DNA of 64,000 nucleotides from contig JAPPBX010000031.1 in assembly GCA_026702755.1 (NCBI GenBank), forward strand, positions 62,001-126,000, given 5' to 3'. The notes beneath the pieces were generated by a model that saw only the letters and a program-made list of their open reading frames with translations, was not told the DNA's origin and searched no databases. The translations under genes were made by a program, and so were the position numbers. The first letter of the stretch is position 1; every line of letters begins with the position of its first letter. The stretch comes from Candidatus Poribacteria bacterium. GTDB taxonomy: Bacteria; Poribacteria; WGA-4E; WGA-3G. Shown here piece by piece: positions 15,843 through 25,079 of this stretch.

Positions 15843-17111
15843 TTAATTCTCGGCGCGGAGCGCATCAATAGGTGAAAGTCGTGCTGCTCGCATCGCAGGG
15901 TAGACTCCGAAACAAACGCCCATGAAAATCGAAAAAAGAACGGAAGTTAGCATCCAAGGTAAAGAAAGGACGACGGGCCACTCTGGCACAATCGGTACAA
16001 TGCGTACAGCAACCCTCGCCATGCCATGCGCTGCTAACCAGCCCCCTACAATGCCGAATACCCCACCGCAGAGACAGAGACAGATGGATTCGGTCAGAAA
16101 TTGCCAGAAAATATCAATCCGTCTTGCTCCAACGGATTTCCGCAAACCTATTTCCTGCGTCTTTTCGCCGACAGAAACGAGACAGATATTCATAATGCCG
16201 ATACCACTGACAAACAACGAGAAACCTGCAACGCCACCTAACGCAATTTTCATCACCTTTTCAAGGTGTTCAAGTTGTTCGACAGTTCGTTTGGGCCTCC
16301 AATAACTCGTAAAATTATCGATACCCCTATGTCTTTGCCTAATCACCTTCCGGGCGGATTTAACTACATCGTAAGCCTCTGCATCTTTTTGAAAAAATAT
16401 ATTAATCCTTTCAACATAGCGGATGCCTGTAATACGTTGTTGATACGTTGTTATTGGAACGCATATCAGATCATCTAAACTCCCCCAGGTAACACTGAGA
16501 TTTCTCCCTTTCGGTGCCATGGTACCGACAACGCGCATCCGAACGGGGGCTTGCCGCCAATGATTCCGAATTTTTACCTCTTGACCGATTGCGGAGGTAT
16601 TTCCGAACAATTCTACCGCAACGTTAGCACCTAAGACGCAGACCTGCGTGGCGTTGTTGATATCGTTCTCGGAGAGAAATCTACCTTCTTGCAAATCATA
16701 CCGCATAAGTTGTGCATAGTCAGATGTTACACCCTCTAGCGAGGCAGATCTGAATGCTCCACCTTGGAGGCTGGTGACAAGTATTCCATATCTTCGATTC
16801 CGGGGAAGGACACCTGTGACCTCCGGGCATTCTGCCTCAATTGCATAAGCGTCGCCCAAAGTATATCGCTCCGTTGTTGGATATCGCCGACCGCGTCTCC
16901 TCACGGATTGGCGTGTCCAGAGTTGCACTTGGTTGGCTCCCCCGAGTTTTTCAATGTCATCGGTAATGATTTGTTTCGCGCCATCGCCGATAGCCATCAT
17001 GCACAGCACACTAGCAATCCCAATGGAAATGCCGAGAATGGATAACCCTGCACGGAGCCTATTTTCCTGGATATGCCGTATACCGGCAGCAATTGCACCA
17101 GAGAATTTCAT
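15843..17111 (-). CDS. ABC transporter permease, MacB/FtsX type
   Basis: This is a 422-residue permease. One membrane helix near the N-terminus (LRAGLSILGISIGIASVLCM) is followed by a large periplasmic MacB_PCD domain and three C-terminal helices with the FtsX motif (EKTQEIGLRKSVGARRIDI). MacB-type permeases work mechanically on outer-membrane or periplasmic substrates and need a cytoplasmic ATPase. None is encoded next to it, so the partner must be elsewhere or the fused ATPase was lost. The N-terminus is complete for the ATPase-less subclass. Confidence 0.87.
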   Translation of the reverse strand: MKFSGAIAAGIRHIQENRLRAGLSILGISIGIASVLCMMAIGDGAKQIITDDIEKLGGANQVQLWTRQSVRRRGRRYPTTERYTLGDAYAIEAECPEVTGVLPRNRRYGILVTSLQGGAFRSASLEGVTSDYAQLMRYDLQEGRFLSENDINNATQVCVLGANVAVELFGNTSAIGQEVKIRNHWRQAPVRMRVVGTMAPKGRNLSVTWGSLDDLICVPITTYQQRITGIRYVERINIFFQKDAEAYDVVKSARKVIRQRHRGIDNFTSYWRPKRTVEQLEHLEKVMKIALGGVAGFSLFVSGIGIMNICLVSVGEKTQEIGLRKSVGARRIDIFWQFLTESICLCLCGGVFGIVGGWLAAHGMARVAVRIVPIVPEWPVVLSLPWMLTSVLFSIFMGVCFGVYPAMRAARLSPIDALRAEN

Positions 17112-17447
17112 GCCACACCCAAATCAACTTGAACGGATTAAGAGTCTATCCCCGCTTTCATATCCGAGAGCAGGAACGAGTACTGCTGCCGCAATCCATC
17201 TCCCCCCACACTCACAGCACTCAAGATTATCACCTAAGTACGTACAATTTGGATTTTCTCCATCACCATCGCAGCACTCGCTGCTTGAGAAGAGGGCAGT
17301 ATCTGTTTCGCCGTCCCAGCGTTCTTGTCATCCATTTGAGTGAATTTACGTTGGATCGCGATTAACGCAAAACATAGGAATCAAATTTGTTGATATTATA
17401 CAGAAAAAAGAAATATCCACCAAATTACATAAATTCAAAAAACTGCA
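17112..17447. other. Gap between permease and EamA genes holding a cysteine-rich open frame
   Basis: On the minus strand 17124-17327 is an open frame of 67 codons bounded by TGA on both sides, with no ATG, GTG or TTG near its front. It reads like a protein, with SECCDGDGENPNC and LECCECGG and then a hydrophobic stretch. It may be the C-terminal remnant of a broken gene. Otherwise the gap shows nothing I can name. Confidence 0.35.
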
Positions 17448-18317
17448 TCACGTTTTCAGATTGACAAAAATCAATGCGATCATTGCCAGGAATGCGCCGA
17501 TAAGGGAGGTTCGGCTCAGTCGCTCATGGAGGAATACCATGCCGACGAACATGGTGAACAACACGCCACCGGAACTTGACATCGGGAAGGCAATCAAGGC
17601 ACTCACCTGATCCAACGCGATGAGGAGCGCCCAACTCCCACCGACATTACAGACACCTATCAGTACGCCGTAGAAGACTTCCCACCAATTCGGCCATGTT
17701 CTCTGATAGAGGCATATCCCCAAATAGATAACCGTGGCGACACCGAACAGCAGACTCATATAGAGCGACTTTTCATCAATAGGACACATTTCGTTGAAGG
17801 CTTTCATGGTGAGTCGGGAGATGCCGGTAACCAGCAGAATTGTAATAGCAATAGCGAACCCCAACCCTTGAGGCACTTCCGGCTTGTCAGGTGTGAATGC
17901 ATACGTCGGCTCTTTTTCCCGCTGGCTAAGGAGTGGAATCGCTACGAAGGTTAAGAGAAGTCCTATGGTTTGCCACAGGTTTGGAATCTCTTGCCAGAAT
18001 ATCATCGCCACCAGAATCGGTAATACGATTGACAGCCTGACGAGCGCAGCCGTGACGACTATCCCGCTGAGCTGGATACCGATAGTGAACAACTCAAATC
18101 CGAGCGCGTATGTCACGCCGTTTGATATACCTAACGCGAAGGTCAGCTTTGAGAATTCAAAATCTTGCTCCTGTGACAGAACCCAGATACTGATGAAAAA
18201 CGCGCTGAGATAGTTGATAAAGCCGATAGGGTTTAAGCGTTGTTGGTTATTTTTGGCGTGTTTGAGGAAAAGCCCGAAGCCGGAAAGCAGGACGATATTG
18301 AGGGCGAGAAAAAGCAT
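17448..18317 (-). CDS. EamA/DMT-family transporter
   Basis: This is a 289-residue protein with ten hydrophobic segments arranged as two EamA halves; the second half carries G-V-C-N-V-G-G-S-W-A-L-L-I-A-L-D. The family exports or imports small metabolites through the inner membrane; the substrate is unknown. A longer frame to 18425 exists, but its extra 36 residues are translated from a GGAAG-rich repeat, so the ATG at 18317, just before the first membrane helix, is chosen. Confidence 0.8.
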   Translation of the reverse strand: MLFLALNIVLLSGFGLFLKHAKNNQQRLNPIGFINYLSAFFISIWVLSQEQDFEFSKLTFALGISNGVTYALGFELFTIGIQLSGIVVTAALVRLSIVLPILVAMIFWQEIPNLWQTIGLLLTFVAIPLLSQREKEPTYAFTPDKPEVPQGLGFAIAITILLVTGISRLTMKAFNEMCPIDEKSLYMSLLFGVATVIYLGICLYQRTWPNWWEVFYGVLIGVCNVGGSWALLIALDQVSALIAFPMSSSGGVLFTMFVGMVFLHERLSRTSLIGAFLAMIALIFVNLKT

Positions 18318-18324
18318 AGGCTTT

Positions 18325-18483
18325 AAAAATTGGAAGGTTGGAAGGTTGAAAGATTGGAAAGTCGGAAGATTGGAAGATTGGAAGTTGGAACCCTTTTCCA
18401 TCCCTCCACCCTTCCAGCCTTCCATCCGAGATGCTTCCTCCCTTCCATTCTTCCAGCCAAGTCCTTCTATTCCTCCATCGGCA
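18325..18483. repeat. GGAAG/TTCCA-rich intergenic repeat
   Basis: Degenerate tandem words GGAAGATTGGAAGATTGGAA change into the opposite orientation (CCTTCCAGCCTTCCATCC) at about 18410, so the two halves could pair. It lies between the EamA and Gfo/Idh genes. Confidence 0.65.
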
Positions 18484-19444
18484 GCGCGACTTTAGTTTTC
18501 TCTTTCGCAGATTGATAGGTTGCTAAAACGACCTCTACGGCGTGTTTTCCACCCCTACCATCGATCATAGGGGTTCTATCTTCTCGGACACAATCAACAA
18601 AATGGGTTAGCTCACCGACGACACCGTGCGGTCCCTCGCGATCTGGAACAATTTCCTCCCAGTCGCCACCGCGTTTTTTGAGATAGACGAGATCGGCTGA
18701 CATATTTAAACGGAGTGACCCCTCGGTTCCGTCAATAATCGTATCGTTGGTGCCGCGTGCCCCGAGGAAACCACCCCACCGCAAAATACCGACCGCGCCC
18801 GAATCGTAACGGATGAGAGATATAGTATAATCCTCCCAATCGTCATGCCCGGAAAAGCTGCCGACCTCGGCGGCGACAGTCAGAGCCGTGCCACCGAACC
18901 AGTTAATCAGATCGGATTTGTGGATACCGTTTTCCAAGAGTCCACCGACGGTGCCGTACCAACTATCGGGACGGCCGCGCGGGGCGTTATAGGGACCCGA
19001 GTAGTCGGTTTCGATGTAGGTGATGTCCCCGATGTCACCATTATCCACCATCTGTCTACCGAGTTCATGGACAGGATAGAAGCGTAATACCTGTCCTACC
19101 ATCAGATGCGTTCCCGCCTTATCCGATGCCTCAATCATCGTATCTGCTTCGGCAAGCGTCAAGGAGAGCGGTTTTTCACAGAACGCATGCACACCCGCCG
19201 CTGCGGCATCAACGACGACTTGTGTATGTGCCACAGGCGGTGTCGCCACGACGACAGCGTCCACAACAGCAAACAATTCCTGATAATCTTGGAAGGCGCG
19301 GATCTTATGCTGTTCAGCAACGGCTTGCGCTGCGTCCAAACGAAGGTCAGCCACACCTACAAACTCACAATTTTCAACGTTAGGGAGCGCGTTGCAATGG
19401 CCATTTCCCATGCCACCGACTCCAACTACACCTATACGAACCAT
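18467..19444 (-). CDS. Gfo/Idh/MocA family oxidoreductase
   Basis: This 325-residue NAD(P)-dependent enzyme has the Rossmann motif VRIGVVGVGGMGNGHCNAL and FCEKPLSLTLAEAD with the catalytic-region lysine. The C-terminal domain binds the polyol-like substrate. GGAGG lies six bases before the ATG at 19444; the in-frame TTG two codons upstream is inside that site. The upstream gene, an L,D-transpeptidase, stops about a dozen bases before, so the two are probably co-transcribed. Substrate unknown. It is paralogous to the gene at 8103-9167 but not a close copy. Confidence 0.87.
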   Translation of the reverse strand: MVRIGVVGVGGMGNGHCNALPNVENCEFVGVADLRLDAAQAVAEQHKIRAFQDYQELFAVVDAVVVATPPVAHTQVVVDAAAAGVHAFCEKPLSLTLAEADTMIEASDKAGTHLMVGQVLRFYPVHELGRQMVDNGDIGDITYIETDYSGPYNAPRGRPDSWYGTVGGLLENGIHKSDLINWFGGTALTVAAEVGSFSGHDDWEDYTISLIRYDSGAVGILRWGGFLGARGTNDTIIDGTEGSLRLNMSADLVYLKKRGGDWEEIVPDREGPHGVVGELTHFVDCVREDRTPMIDGRGGKHAVEVVLATYQSAKEKTKVALPMEE

Positions 19445-19456
19445 TTTCAACCTCCT

Positions 19457-20227
19457 CTATTCCCCTAAAGAATCCGAGAACTGATATGTGCCATCCCGAT
19501 TTATTGAGATCGTCGGCAATTTCTGGTACTGTTCAAACCAATTATATCCGATTCTCAGATTTTTCCAAAAGTTTATCAGAGTCTCATCATTTGGAAAAGT
19601 GTTTTGTAAGCGGGACATTGCACGATCATCTAATTTTGTTGGAAAAATATGCACCGGGATTTTTGCGTGTCCATTTGATTTCGTTTGAACTGCTAACCAA
19701 TAGACCTCCTTAATATATTCATCAGTGATTGGAACACAGCCGACCGTGACACATCCGCCGTGTATAAATATATCACCCCCGAGTTCGCCTTTTCTACCCA
19801 AAATCTTATCCGCTTGGTTTGGATAATTAATCCCAAGTGATAGGTAAAAGTTGCTTTCGGGGTTAAACCTATCAATATAATAAAAGCCTTCCGGAATTTG
19901 CAAGTCGCCCTCGCGTCTTTTGGGCCCCAAATTTCCTGATGTGCGGCAGATACGGTAGGACTTCACAGGTTTGAAAACCGCCTCGGATGTTGAAAACGCC
20001 CAGACCTCCAAGACCTTTTCCTCTTTGAAGACTCGGATAAAGAGCTTCTGTGGCGGATAGGGGATACCCTGGTTTGCAAACAGACTGCGAAACTGGTTGT
20101 CTTTTTCTTCAAACGCTGTCCGGACGCGAGGGTATCTTTGCTGTTTGTCTTTGAAGCTTTGTGGCTCTGTTAGTTGGCAAGCAAAGGTCATCATAAAACT
20201 GAGGGAGATGATGAGGTGTAGTTTCAT
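19457..20227 (-). CDS. L,D-transpeptidase (YkuD domain)
   Basis: This is a 256-residue protein with a hydrophobic N-terminal signal (LHLIISLSFMMTFAC) whose cysteine could be a lipoprotein site, although the lipobox is weak. The catalytic YkuD block is IFIHGGCVTVGCVPI, with the nucleophile cysteine in VGC and the preceding His. Such enzymes make 3-3 peptidoglycan cross-links or attach proteins to the wall in the periplasm. This one belongs to the murein L,D-transpeptidase-like group with a long N-terminal domain. The ATG follows AAGGTT closely. Confidence 0.85.
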   Translation of the reverse strand: MKLHLIISLSFMMTFACQLTEPQSFKDKQQRYPRVRTAFEEKDNQFRSLFANQGIPYPPQKLFIRVFKEEKVLEVWAFSTSEAVFKPVKSYRICRTSGNLGPKRREGDLQIPEGFYYIDRFNPESNFYLSLGINYPNQADKILGRKGELGGDIFIHGGCVTVGCVPITDEYIKEVYWLAVQTKSNGHAKIPVHIFPTKLDDRAMSRLQNTFPNDETLINFWKNLRIGYNWFEQYQKLPTISINRDGTYQFSDSLGE

Positions 20228-20267
20228 AACCTTACAAGTTTTTTTATCGATGGCACAAGGACTGCGC

Positions 20268-20969
20268 CTACTGCTTTTCTCGGTGTTTTACGAGTCCGAT
20301 TATAATTGAAACCGCTATGACGATCCCGAACCCCCAAAACAGTGCCTTGATACTTCCAGTCACGCGATCACCGAGGTAGGAATAAAGTAGCGTCGCTGGC
20401 AATTGTCCAATTCCGGTGGCAATGCCAAACCATAAAAACCGCATGCCAGTGAGTCCCGCACCGTAACTGATAGCGTCAAAAGAGATGACTGGAACCAACC
20501 GTGCGATGAGGACTGCATGTTTGCCGTATCGTTGAAAAAACTGGTCAGATGTGTTGACGGCAGATTCACTTAATAATCTAACAATGACAGGGCGCCCGAG
20601 GAGGCGCGCGATAAAAAAACAGAGGGTAGCCCCCAGCATCGCACTGCTCCAGGACAACGCTGCGCCCCACCAAACACCAAACAGCAATCCGTTTGCAAAG
20701 GTGATCAGGAATGCTGGCAAAGGAGCAATCACACTCTGAAAAATCATCAGGACTGCTGACACAACAGGCGCAAGTGCTCCATAACTCGCGATGTACGCCC
20801 GTGCTGTTTCGAGACTGTGAAAAGCAGCGGTGAGTTCAAGAAGATAATCCCAAACCTGTTTGTGGTAGACCCCGAGAAGTACTAAACCAACCAGTATCAC
20901 AGGCAAAAACACAAGGAAACGCTTTTTATGGACGGAAACCGAACGGAGTCTGCCTATGACTTTACACAT
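20268..20969 (-). CDS. TVP38/TMEM64 (VTT, DedA-like) membrane protein
   Basis: This 233-residue protein has about six hydrophobic segments. The VTT signature is present: TFANGLLFGVWWGAALSW followed by GATLCFFIARLLGRP and, near the C-terminus, GIATGIGQLPATLLYSYLGD. The family is thought to move lipids or handle membrane homeostasis. Its ATG overlaps the end of the 3-hydroxyacyl-CoA dehydrogenase gene by eight bases, giving a coupled operon with that gene and rsmI. Confidence 0.85.
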   Translation of the reverse strand: MCKVIGRLRSVSVHKKRFLVFLPVILVGLVLLGVYHKQVWDYLLELTAAFHSLETARAYIASYGALAPVVSAVLMIFQSVIAPLPAFLITFANGLLFGVWWGAALSWSSAMLGATLCFFIARLLGRPVIVRLLSESAVNTSDQFFQRYGKHAVLIARLVPVISFDAISYGAGLTGMRFLWFGIATGIGQLPATLLYSYLGDRVTGSIKALFWGFGIVIAVSIIIGLVKHREKQ

Positions 20970-21900
20970 CTTTTGCCTGCTGTATCAATGCCTGATTCAT
21001 CTTGTCCCGAAGTGCTTGCACCTTCTCATCTGTCCAATCGTAGAAACCCTCCTTAGACTTCACACCGAACTTGCCTGATTCAACCATTTGTCGGAGAAGC
21101 GGATTGATGTCAGCCGAACTATTGAGGTCCTTATAGAGCTCTTCAAAGGCGGCAAGCACGAGGTCCCAACCTGCGAGTTCAAAAACCTCAAAGGGACCGG
21201 CGACACTGAGTCTTCGTCCGAAACTATTCCGTACGACGAGGTCCACAGTTTCTGCGCTGGCAATGCCTCGCTCTACAATAGAGAACGCTTCACGAATCAG
21301 GGCGGCTTGCAACCGCGGGCCGACAAAACCGAGCGCCTCTTTCTCAATAATTGCCGGGGTTTTACCGATAGCCGTTAGGAGTTCAAACGTCACAGCAACT
21401 GTTTCATCAGAGGTATCGGGACTGCGAATCAGTTCAACCAATGGAATCAGATAGGGTGGATTAAAATAGTGGGTATTGAGTATCTTATCCTTGCGTTTCG
21501 CGTTTACGCCGATTTGGCTCGGCATTAATGCTGTTGTATTGCTTGCCAGAATCGTGTGGGGCGGGCATATCGCATCTAATTCTTCAAATATCTGCTGCTT
21601 GAGTGGCAGATTCTCAGTGACGGCTTCAATAACAAAGTCGGCATTTTCGGCGACTGTTGCGAGTTCGGTGGCAGTCTGAATCCGCTGCAGCGTTGAAGGG
21701 ATACTCCCCTTTTCAATAACGGCATTTTCTGCAAGCACATCGAGATTTTTCTCTATTTGCGTGCGTGCCGTTTGAAGTTGTTCGTCGGTGACATCATGCA
21801 AACGCACGTGATAGCCTGCACTTGCGAACTCTTGCGCGATGCCGTGTCCCATCAAGCCCGCGCCGATGACTGCGATGTGGGAAATGTTATGAATTGTCAC
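20962..21900 (-). CDS. 3-hydroxyacyl-CoA dehydrogenase (hbd-like)
   Basis: This 312-residue enzyme matches monofunctional 3-hydroxybutyryl-CoA dehydrogenases in length. The NAD site is IAVIGAGLMGHGIAQEFA. The catalytic region has HYFNPPYLIPLVELI with the His, and the C-terminal dimer domain has G-P-F-E-V-F-E-L-A-G-W-D. It oxidises 3-hydroxyacyl-CoA to 3-oxoacyl-CoA in fatty-acid or butanoate metabolism. The start is GTG at 21900, with AGGAG five bases upstream; the longer frame to 22005 lies inside rsmI. The rsmI stop and this GTG overlap by 14 bases. Confidence 0.87.
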   Translation of the reverse strand: MTIHNISHIAVIGAGLMGHGIAQEFASAGYHVRLHDVTDEQLQTARTQIEKNLDVLAENAVIEKGSIPSTLQRIQTATELATVAENADFVIEAVTENLPLKQQIFEELDAICPPHTILASNTTALMPSQIGVNAKRKDKILNTHYFNPPYLIPLVELIRSPDTSDETVAVTFELLTAIGKTPAIIEKEALGFVGPRLQAALIREAFSIVERGIASAETVDLVVRNSFGRRLSVAGPFEVFELAGWDLVLAAFEELYKDLNSSADINPLLRQMVESGKFGVKSKEGFYDWTDEKVQALRDKMNQALIQQAKDV

Positions 21901-22588
21901 TTTTTCTCCTTTCACCGGCAATAACGATCGTAAATTCGCCCCGCGGTGTGGTACTCTGAAATTTTTCCAATGCAGCACTGACCTGTCCGCGGAAGATCTC
22001 CTCAAACTGTTTCGTCAACTCGCGCGTGACAACGATGTCGCGTTCACCCATCACTTCAAGAACATCTTCAAGGAAACGACAGAGTCGATGCGGGGACTCA
22101 AAAAGAATTAACGTTCGTCCTTCAGCAGCGAGGGCACTCAATTGACGTTTTCTTTTCCCTGATTTTGGAGAGAGAAAACCTTCAAAGGTAAAGTTGTGTA
22201 AGGGCAGCCCAGAGATGGATGCTGCGGCGATGGCTGCTGATGCACCGGGAATGGGAACGATTGGGATTTCTGCGGCGATGCATGCGCGTAGGAGCGGATA
22301 CCCCGGATCGGAAATAATAGGCGTACCAGCATCTGAAACAAGGGCAATTGCTTCGCCTGTTTGCAAGCGTGCAATCAGTTTATCAGATTTTGATTGCTCG
22401 TTACCTTCAAAGTAGCTTGTCAGTGGTGTTTGAATATCATAATGCGTTAGCAGGCGACGTGTCTGACGCGTATCCTCAGCAGCGATGAGGTCTACCTCTT
22501 CAAGGATGCGTAGCGCACGCAAGGTAATATCCTCTAAATTCCCGATCGGTGTACTCACGAGGTAAAGTGTGCCGGGTGGCGTGTTCAT
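21887..22588 (-). CDS. rsmI: 16S rRNA (cytidine1402-2'-O)-methyltransferase
   Basis: This 233-residue SAM-dependent methyltransferase of the tetrapyrrole-methylase fold starts with LYLVSTPIGNLEDITLRAL, then AAEDTRQTRRLLTHYDI, and has LVSDAGTPIISDPGYPLL, all hallmarks of RsmI. It methylates C1402 of 16S rRNA with RsmH. It is slightly shorter than the usual 280 residues because the C-terminal extension is missing. It is the first gene of the rsmI-hbd-VTT overlapping run. Confidence 0.93.
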   Translation of the reverse strand: MNTPPGTLYLVSTPIGNLEDITLRALRILEEVDLIAAEDTRQTRRLLTHYDIQTPLTSYFEGNEQSKSDKLIARLQTGEAIALVSDAGTPIISDPGYPLLRACIAAEIPIVPIPGASAAIAAASISGLPLHNFTFEGFLSPKSGKRKRQLSALAAEGRTLILFESPHRLCRFLEDVLEVMGERDIVVTRELTKQFEEIFRGQVSAALEKFQSTTPRGEFTIVIAGERRKSDNS

Positions 22589-22688
22589 TTTATTAGTTAT
22601 CAGTTATCGGTTATCAGTTGTCGGTTAAAGAGGTTCTGACTCATACTAAGTATTTCTTTTTAACCGACGACTGACAATTACTGACTAC
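22589..22688. repeat. Composite intergenic repeat with inverted arms
   Basis: The left arm is TTAGTTATCAGTTATCGG and on to GTTGTCGG, and the right arm TTAACCGACGACTGACAAT. It lies between the divergent rsmI and PorV-like genes. Confidence 0.7.
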
Positions 22689-22732
22689 CACTCCCCTTGC
22701 TATATTGGGCGTTCCATGCTAAATTAACGACA

Positions 22733-23557
22733 ATGAAAACGACCTACGCTATCATAAGTCTTCTGTGGTTGATAACGCCAGTATGTGCCAAGACGGAACT
22801 CCCATTTGAATCGACACGCCCGCTCTACGTTGGGGCACGGGCTTTAGGTATGGGCAATGCCTTCACCGCTGTCGCCGACGATGCCAGTGCAGGTTTTTGG
22901 AACCCTGCCGGACTAATTCAGTGGCAAGGTGTGAAACTCTTCGCGGTCAATAAGTTTCATGACCGAAGTGAGTACCGATTTGACCCAAAAGGGATCGGCT
23001 ATAGTTACCGCGGCTATAGCCTTTTTTGGGGAAACAAAATCGCGATCGGTGTTGACAGTGGCGTTCCTGATTTCAACTATTATGGGATCGCTCGCCAACT
23101 CGGTCCGTATGCTGCAGCCGGATTGAGTCTTAAGTTCAAGCGAAGACACCCTTCCAATGTCTATCAATTTTTCGGCTACGAGACGACGTACGATCTCGGA
23201 GTCCTTTTCAAACCACACCCAGATTTCAAATTTGGGTGTCTCGCTCAGAATCTGGAGGGCTTTGGTATTCAATGGCTGACGCTCGGTATCGCCTATCGTT
23301 ACGCGGAACACTGGTTGAAAAGCGCGCCTTGCGAATTTTCAGTCGATGTCGCTGTCCCCACAGCAGGCGAAACACCTGAATTATACATCGGTGCGGAGTG
23401 GCATCCCCTCCAAGTACTCCACATCCGTCTCGGTAGTTCAAACGGTGTCTTGACAACCGGAATAGGCATTGCGTGGAAAGGGGTTGGTATCAACTACGCC
23501 CGAATTTTTGAGAAGCCCTCCACATCGGATTTTATTGGGATAACCATCAGTCTTTAG
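22733..23557 (+). CDS. PorV/PorQ-like outer-membrane barrel protein
   Basis: This 274-residue protein has a signal peptide (MKTTYAIISLLWLITPVCA). The mature part begins with the family block VGARALGMGNAFTAVADD, ASAGFWNPAGL, shared by PorV, PorQ and UPF0164 proteins. The remaining sequence shows alternating strands with C-terminal aromatic and hydrophobic residues typical of a beta-barrel (IGITISL). PorV acts in type IX secretion in Bacteroidota; whether that holds here is unknown. The ATG at 22733 is preferred over one at 22697 because the signal peptide starts there. Confidence 0.75.
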   Translation: MKTTYAIISLLWLITPVCAKTELPFESTRPLYVGARALGMGNAFTAVADDASAGFWNPAGLIQWQGVKLFAVNKFHDRSEYRFDPKGIGYSYRGYSLFWGNKIAIGVDSGVPDFNYYGIARQLGPYAAAGLSLKFKRRHPSNVYQFFGYETTYDLGVLFKPHPDFKFGCLAQNLEGFGIQWLTLGIAYRYAEHWLKSAPCEFSVDVAVPTAGETPELYIGAEWHPLQVLHIRLGSSNGVLTTGIGIAWKGVGINYARIFEKPSTSDFIGITISL

Positions 23558-23637
23558 TAGTCAGTTATCAGTTAAGATGTGCTACACCCAAGTCCAGGTC
23601 TCTTTTAACTGACAACCGATAACTGACAACTGAAAAC
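23557..23637. repeat. Composite intergenic repeat with inverted arms
   Basis: AGTCAGTTATCAGTTAAG is paired with TTTTAACTGACAACCGATAA and further AACTGA words, between the convergent PorV-like and HtrA-like genes. Confidence 0.7.
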
Positions 23638-25079
23638 TATTTATCACCTGTCTCTTTCCAGTCCAATACCTCTTGACTCCATTCAAATTGTTGCAATGGA
23701 CCAAATTTGAGATTGACCGTTAAACTTTTCGGTGTCGGCGAACTGTCGAATAGATTGAAATCACGAACGACAACATAAGTGTGCTGTCCATCGGTAATCG
23801 TCTTGCACGCCTCAATGAAGTCGTCTAAGTTACGGATCTGTTTTCCGTTTATATCAAGGATAACGACCTTAGAGTTCCCATTCCGCTCCTGCAAACCGAC
23901 CCGCGAGAAACTACTACCAGCAACGGCATGGGGTAAATAAACACCGTCGGCTTCCAAAAAAAGTATGCGACGCAGCTGCGGTGTAATATCGTGAAAGATC
24001 GCGCCACCAAACCTGACAAAACGACTGACCTTTTTTGCCTCCAAATCTTCCACAGGGACATCAATGCTCAGATTTTCCCCATTCCGATAGAGGTCTAAAT
24101 TGACGCTTTTTCCAACGTTCTGATTCAGGACAGCATCGAAGGTATAGAGATCGTCCTTGATAAGTTCACCATTGATACGATAGATAATATCAGATGCGCG
24201 AAGGTCGGCTTCACCGGTCGTCCGCGGGACAATGGATTCAATTTGGATGACCTTGGGTGTCCCGGCTTTGGAGGGACCAATCTCTTTTCGCAGAGCGGCG
24301 GGAAAATTAAAATGTTTGATGGCTTCACCAATAGAGACGAGTTCCAGATCCACACCGATTTCGCCGCGTTGGATTGACATTTTGTTCCGAATCAATTCAA
24401 GCGCATCGTAGAGATAGTCGATTGGCAGTTCAAAACTGGAGGTATCCGTGCCGCGCGCATGAATAGCGATAACTTTGCCTTCGGTATTCCAGACGGGGCT
24501 TCCACTTGAGCCACCCGTCCGGTCAAACGTGGTGTGAATGTAACTGGAATGCCGGTCCCCTTTGTTAACATTGAGGTTCGTAATTCTTCCGAATTTGATG
24601 GTATATTCCTCTTTCTCGTTGTTCCCAATGAGTAAAAGTTCATCACCAAGAGAGAGGGAATCCCATTCGCCGAGTTCAACCGCCTTGAGTTCAAAATCGA
24701 CCTCGGCAGGATCAATTTGATAAAACCCGAAGTCGTGTGTCGGATCGTAGTAGAGAATGCGCGCTTCCGTAAAACTACCGTCGTGAAAGTTAATTTTGAC
24801 GTAAGAAGGGCTGCTGCCGGTGACATGGCGGTTCGTGGCGATAATACCGTGCTCCGCATCCACAACAAAACCGGTGGCAAAATTTGTGCCCTTCACTTCC
24901 GTTTCAAAGACGACCTCTGAGGAGGTTTCGACATTTACCACCATCGGTTTGTAGGCGGCAACCTGTTCTGTCCAATCGTGTTGGGCATTGGCGTTTATAA
25001 CCAGCGTAAAGAGCAGGAACATCGCCAAAATTGCACTGCTTGTGTAGTTTCTAACCACACTTCTAAAAATTTGTTTCAT
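23637..25079 (-). CDS. HtrA/DegP-like serine protease with PDZ domains
   Basis: This 480-residue protein has a signal peptide of about 33 residues. The trypsin-like triad is His in ATNRHVTG, Asp in DPTHDFGFYQID and Ser in TGGSSGSPVW. Two PDZ-like domains follow (about 265-350 and 370-465). HtrA proteases act in the periplasm on misfolded envelope proteins. The ATG at 25079 has AAGGA six bases upstream; another ATG two codons earlier overlaps that site. About 30 residues longer than standard DegQ. Confidence 0.85.
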   Translation of the reverse strand: MKQIFRSVVRNYTSSAILAMFLLFTLVINANAQHDWTEQVAAYKPMVVNVETSSEVVFETEVKGTNFATGFVVDAEHGIIATNRHVTGSSPSYVKINFHDGSFTEARILYYDPTHDFGFYQIDPAEVDFELKAVELGEWDSLSLGDELLLIGNNEKEEYTIKFGRITNLNVNKGDRHSSYIHTTFDRTGGSSGSPVWNTEGKVIAIHARGTDTSSFELPIDYLYDALELIRNKMSIQRGEIGVDLELVSIGEAIKHFNFPAALRKEIGPSKAGTPKVIQIESIVPRTTGEADLRASDIIYRINGELIKDDLYTFDAVLNQNVGKSVNLDLYRNGENLSIDVPVEDLEAKKVSRFVRFGGAIFHDITPQLRRILFLEADGVYLPHAVAGSSFSRVGLQERNGNSKVVILDINGKQIRNLDDFIEACKTITDGQHTYVVVRDFNLFDSSPTPKSLTVNLKFGPLQQFEWSQEVLDWKETGDK

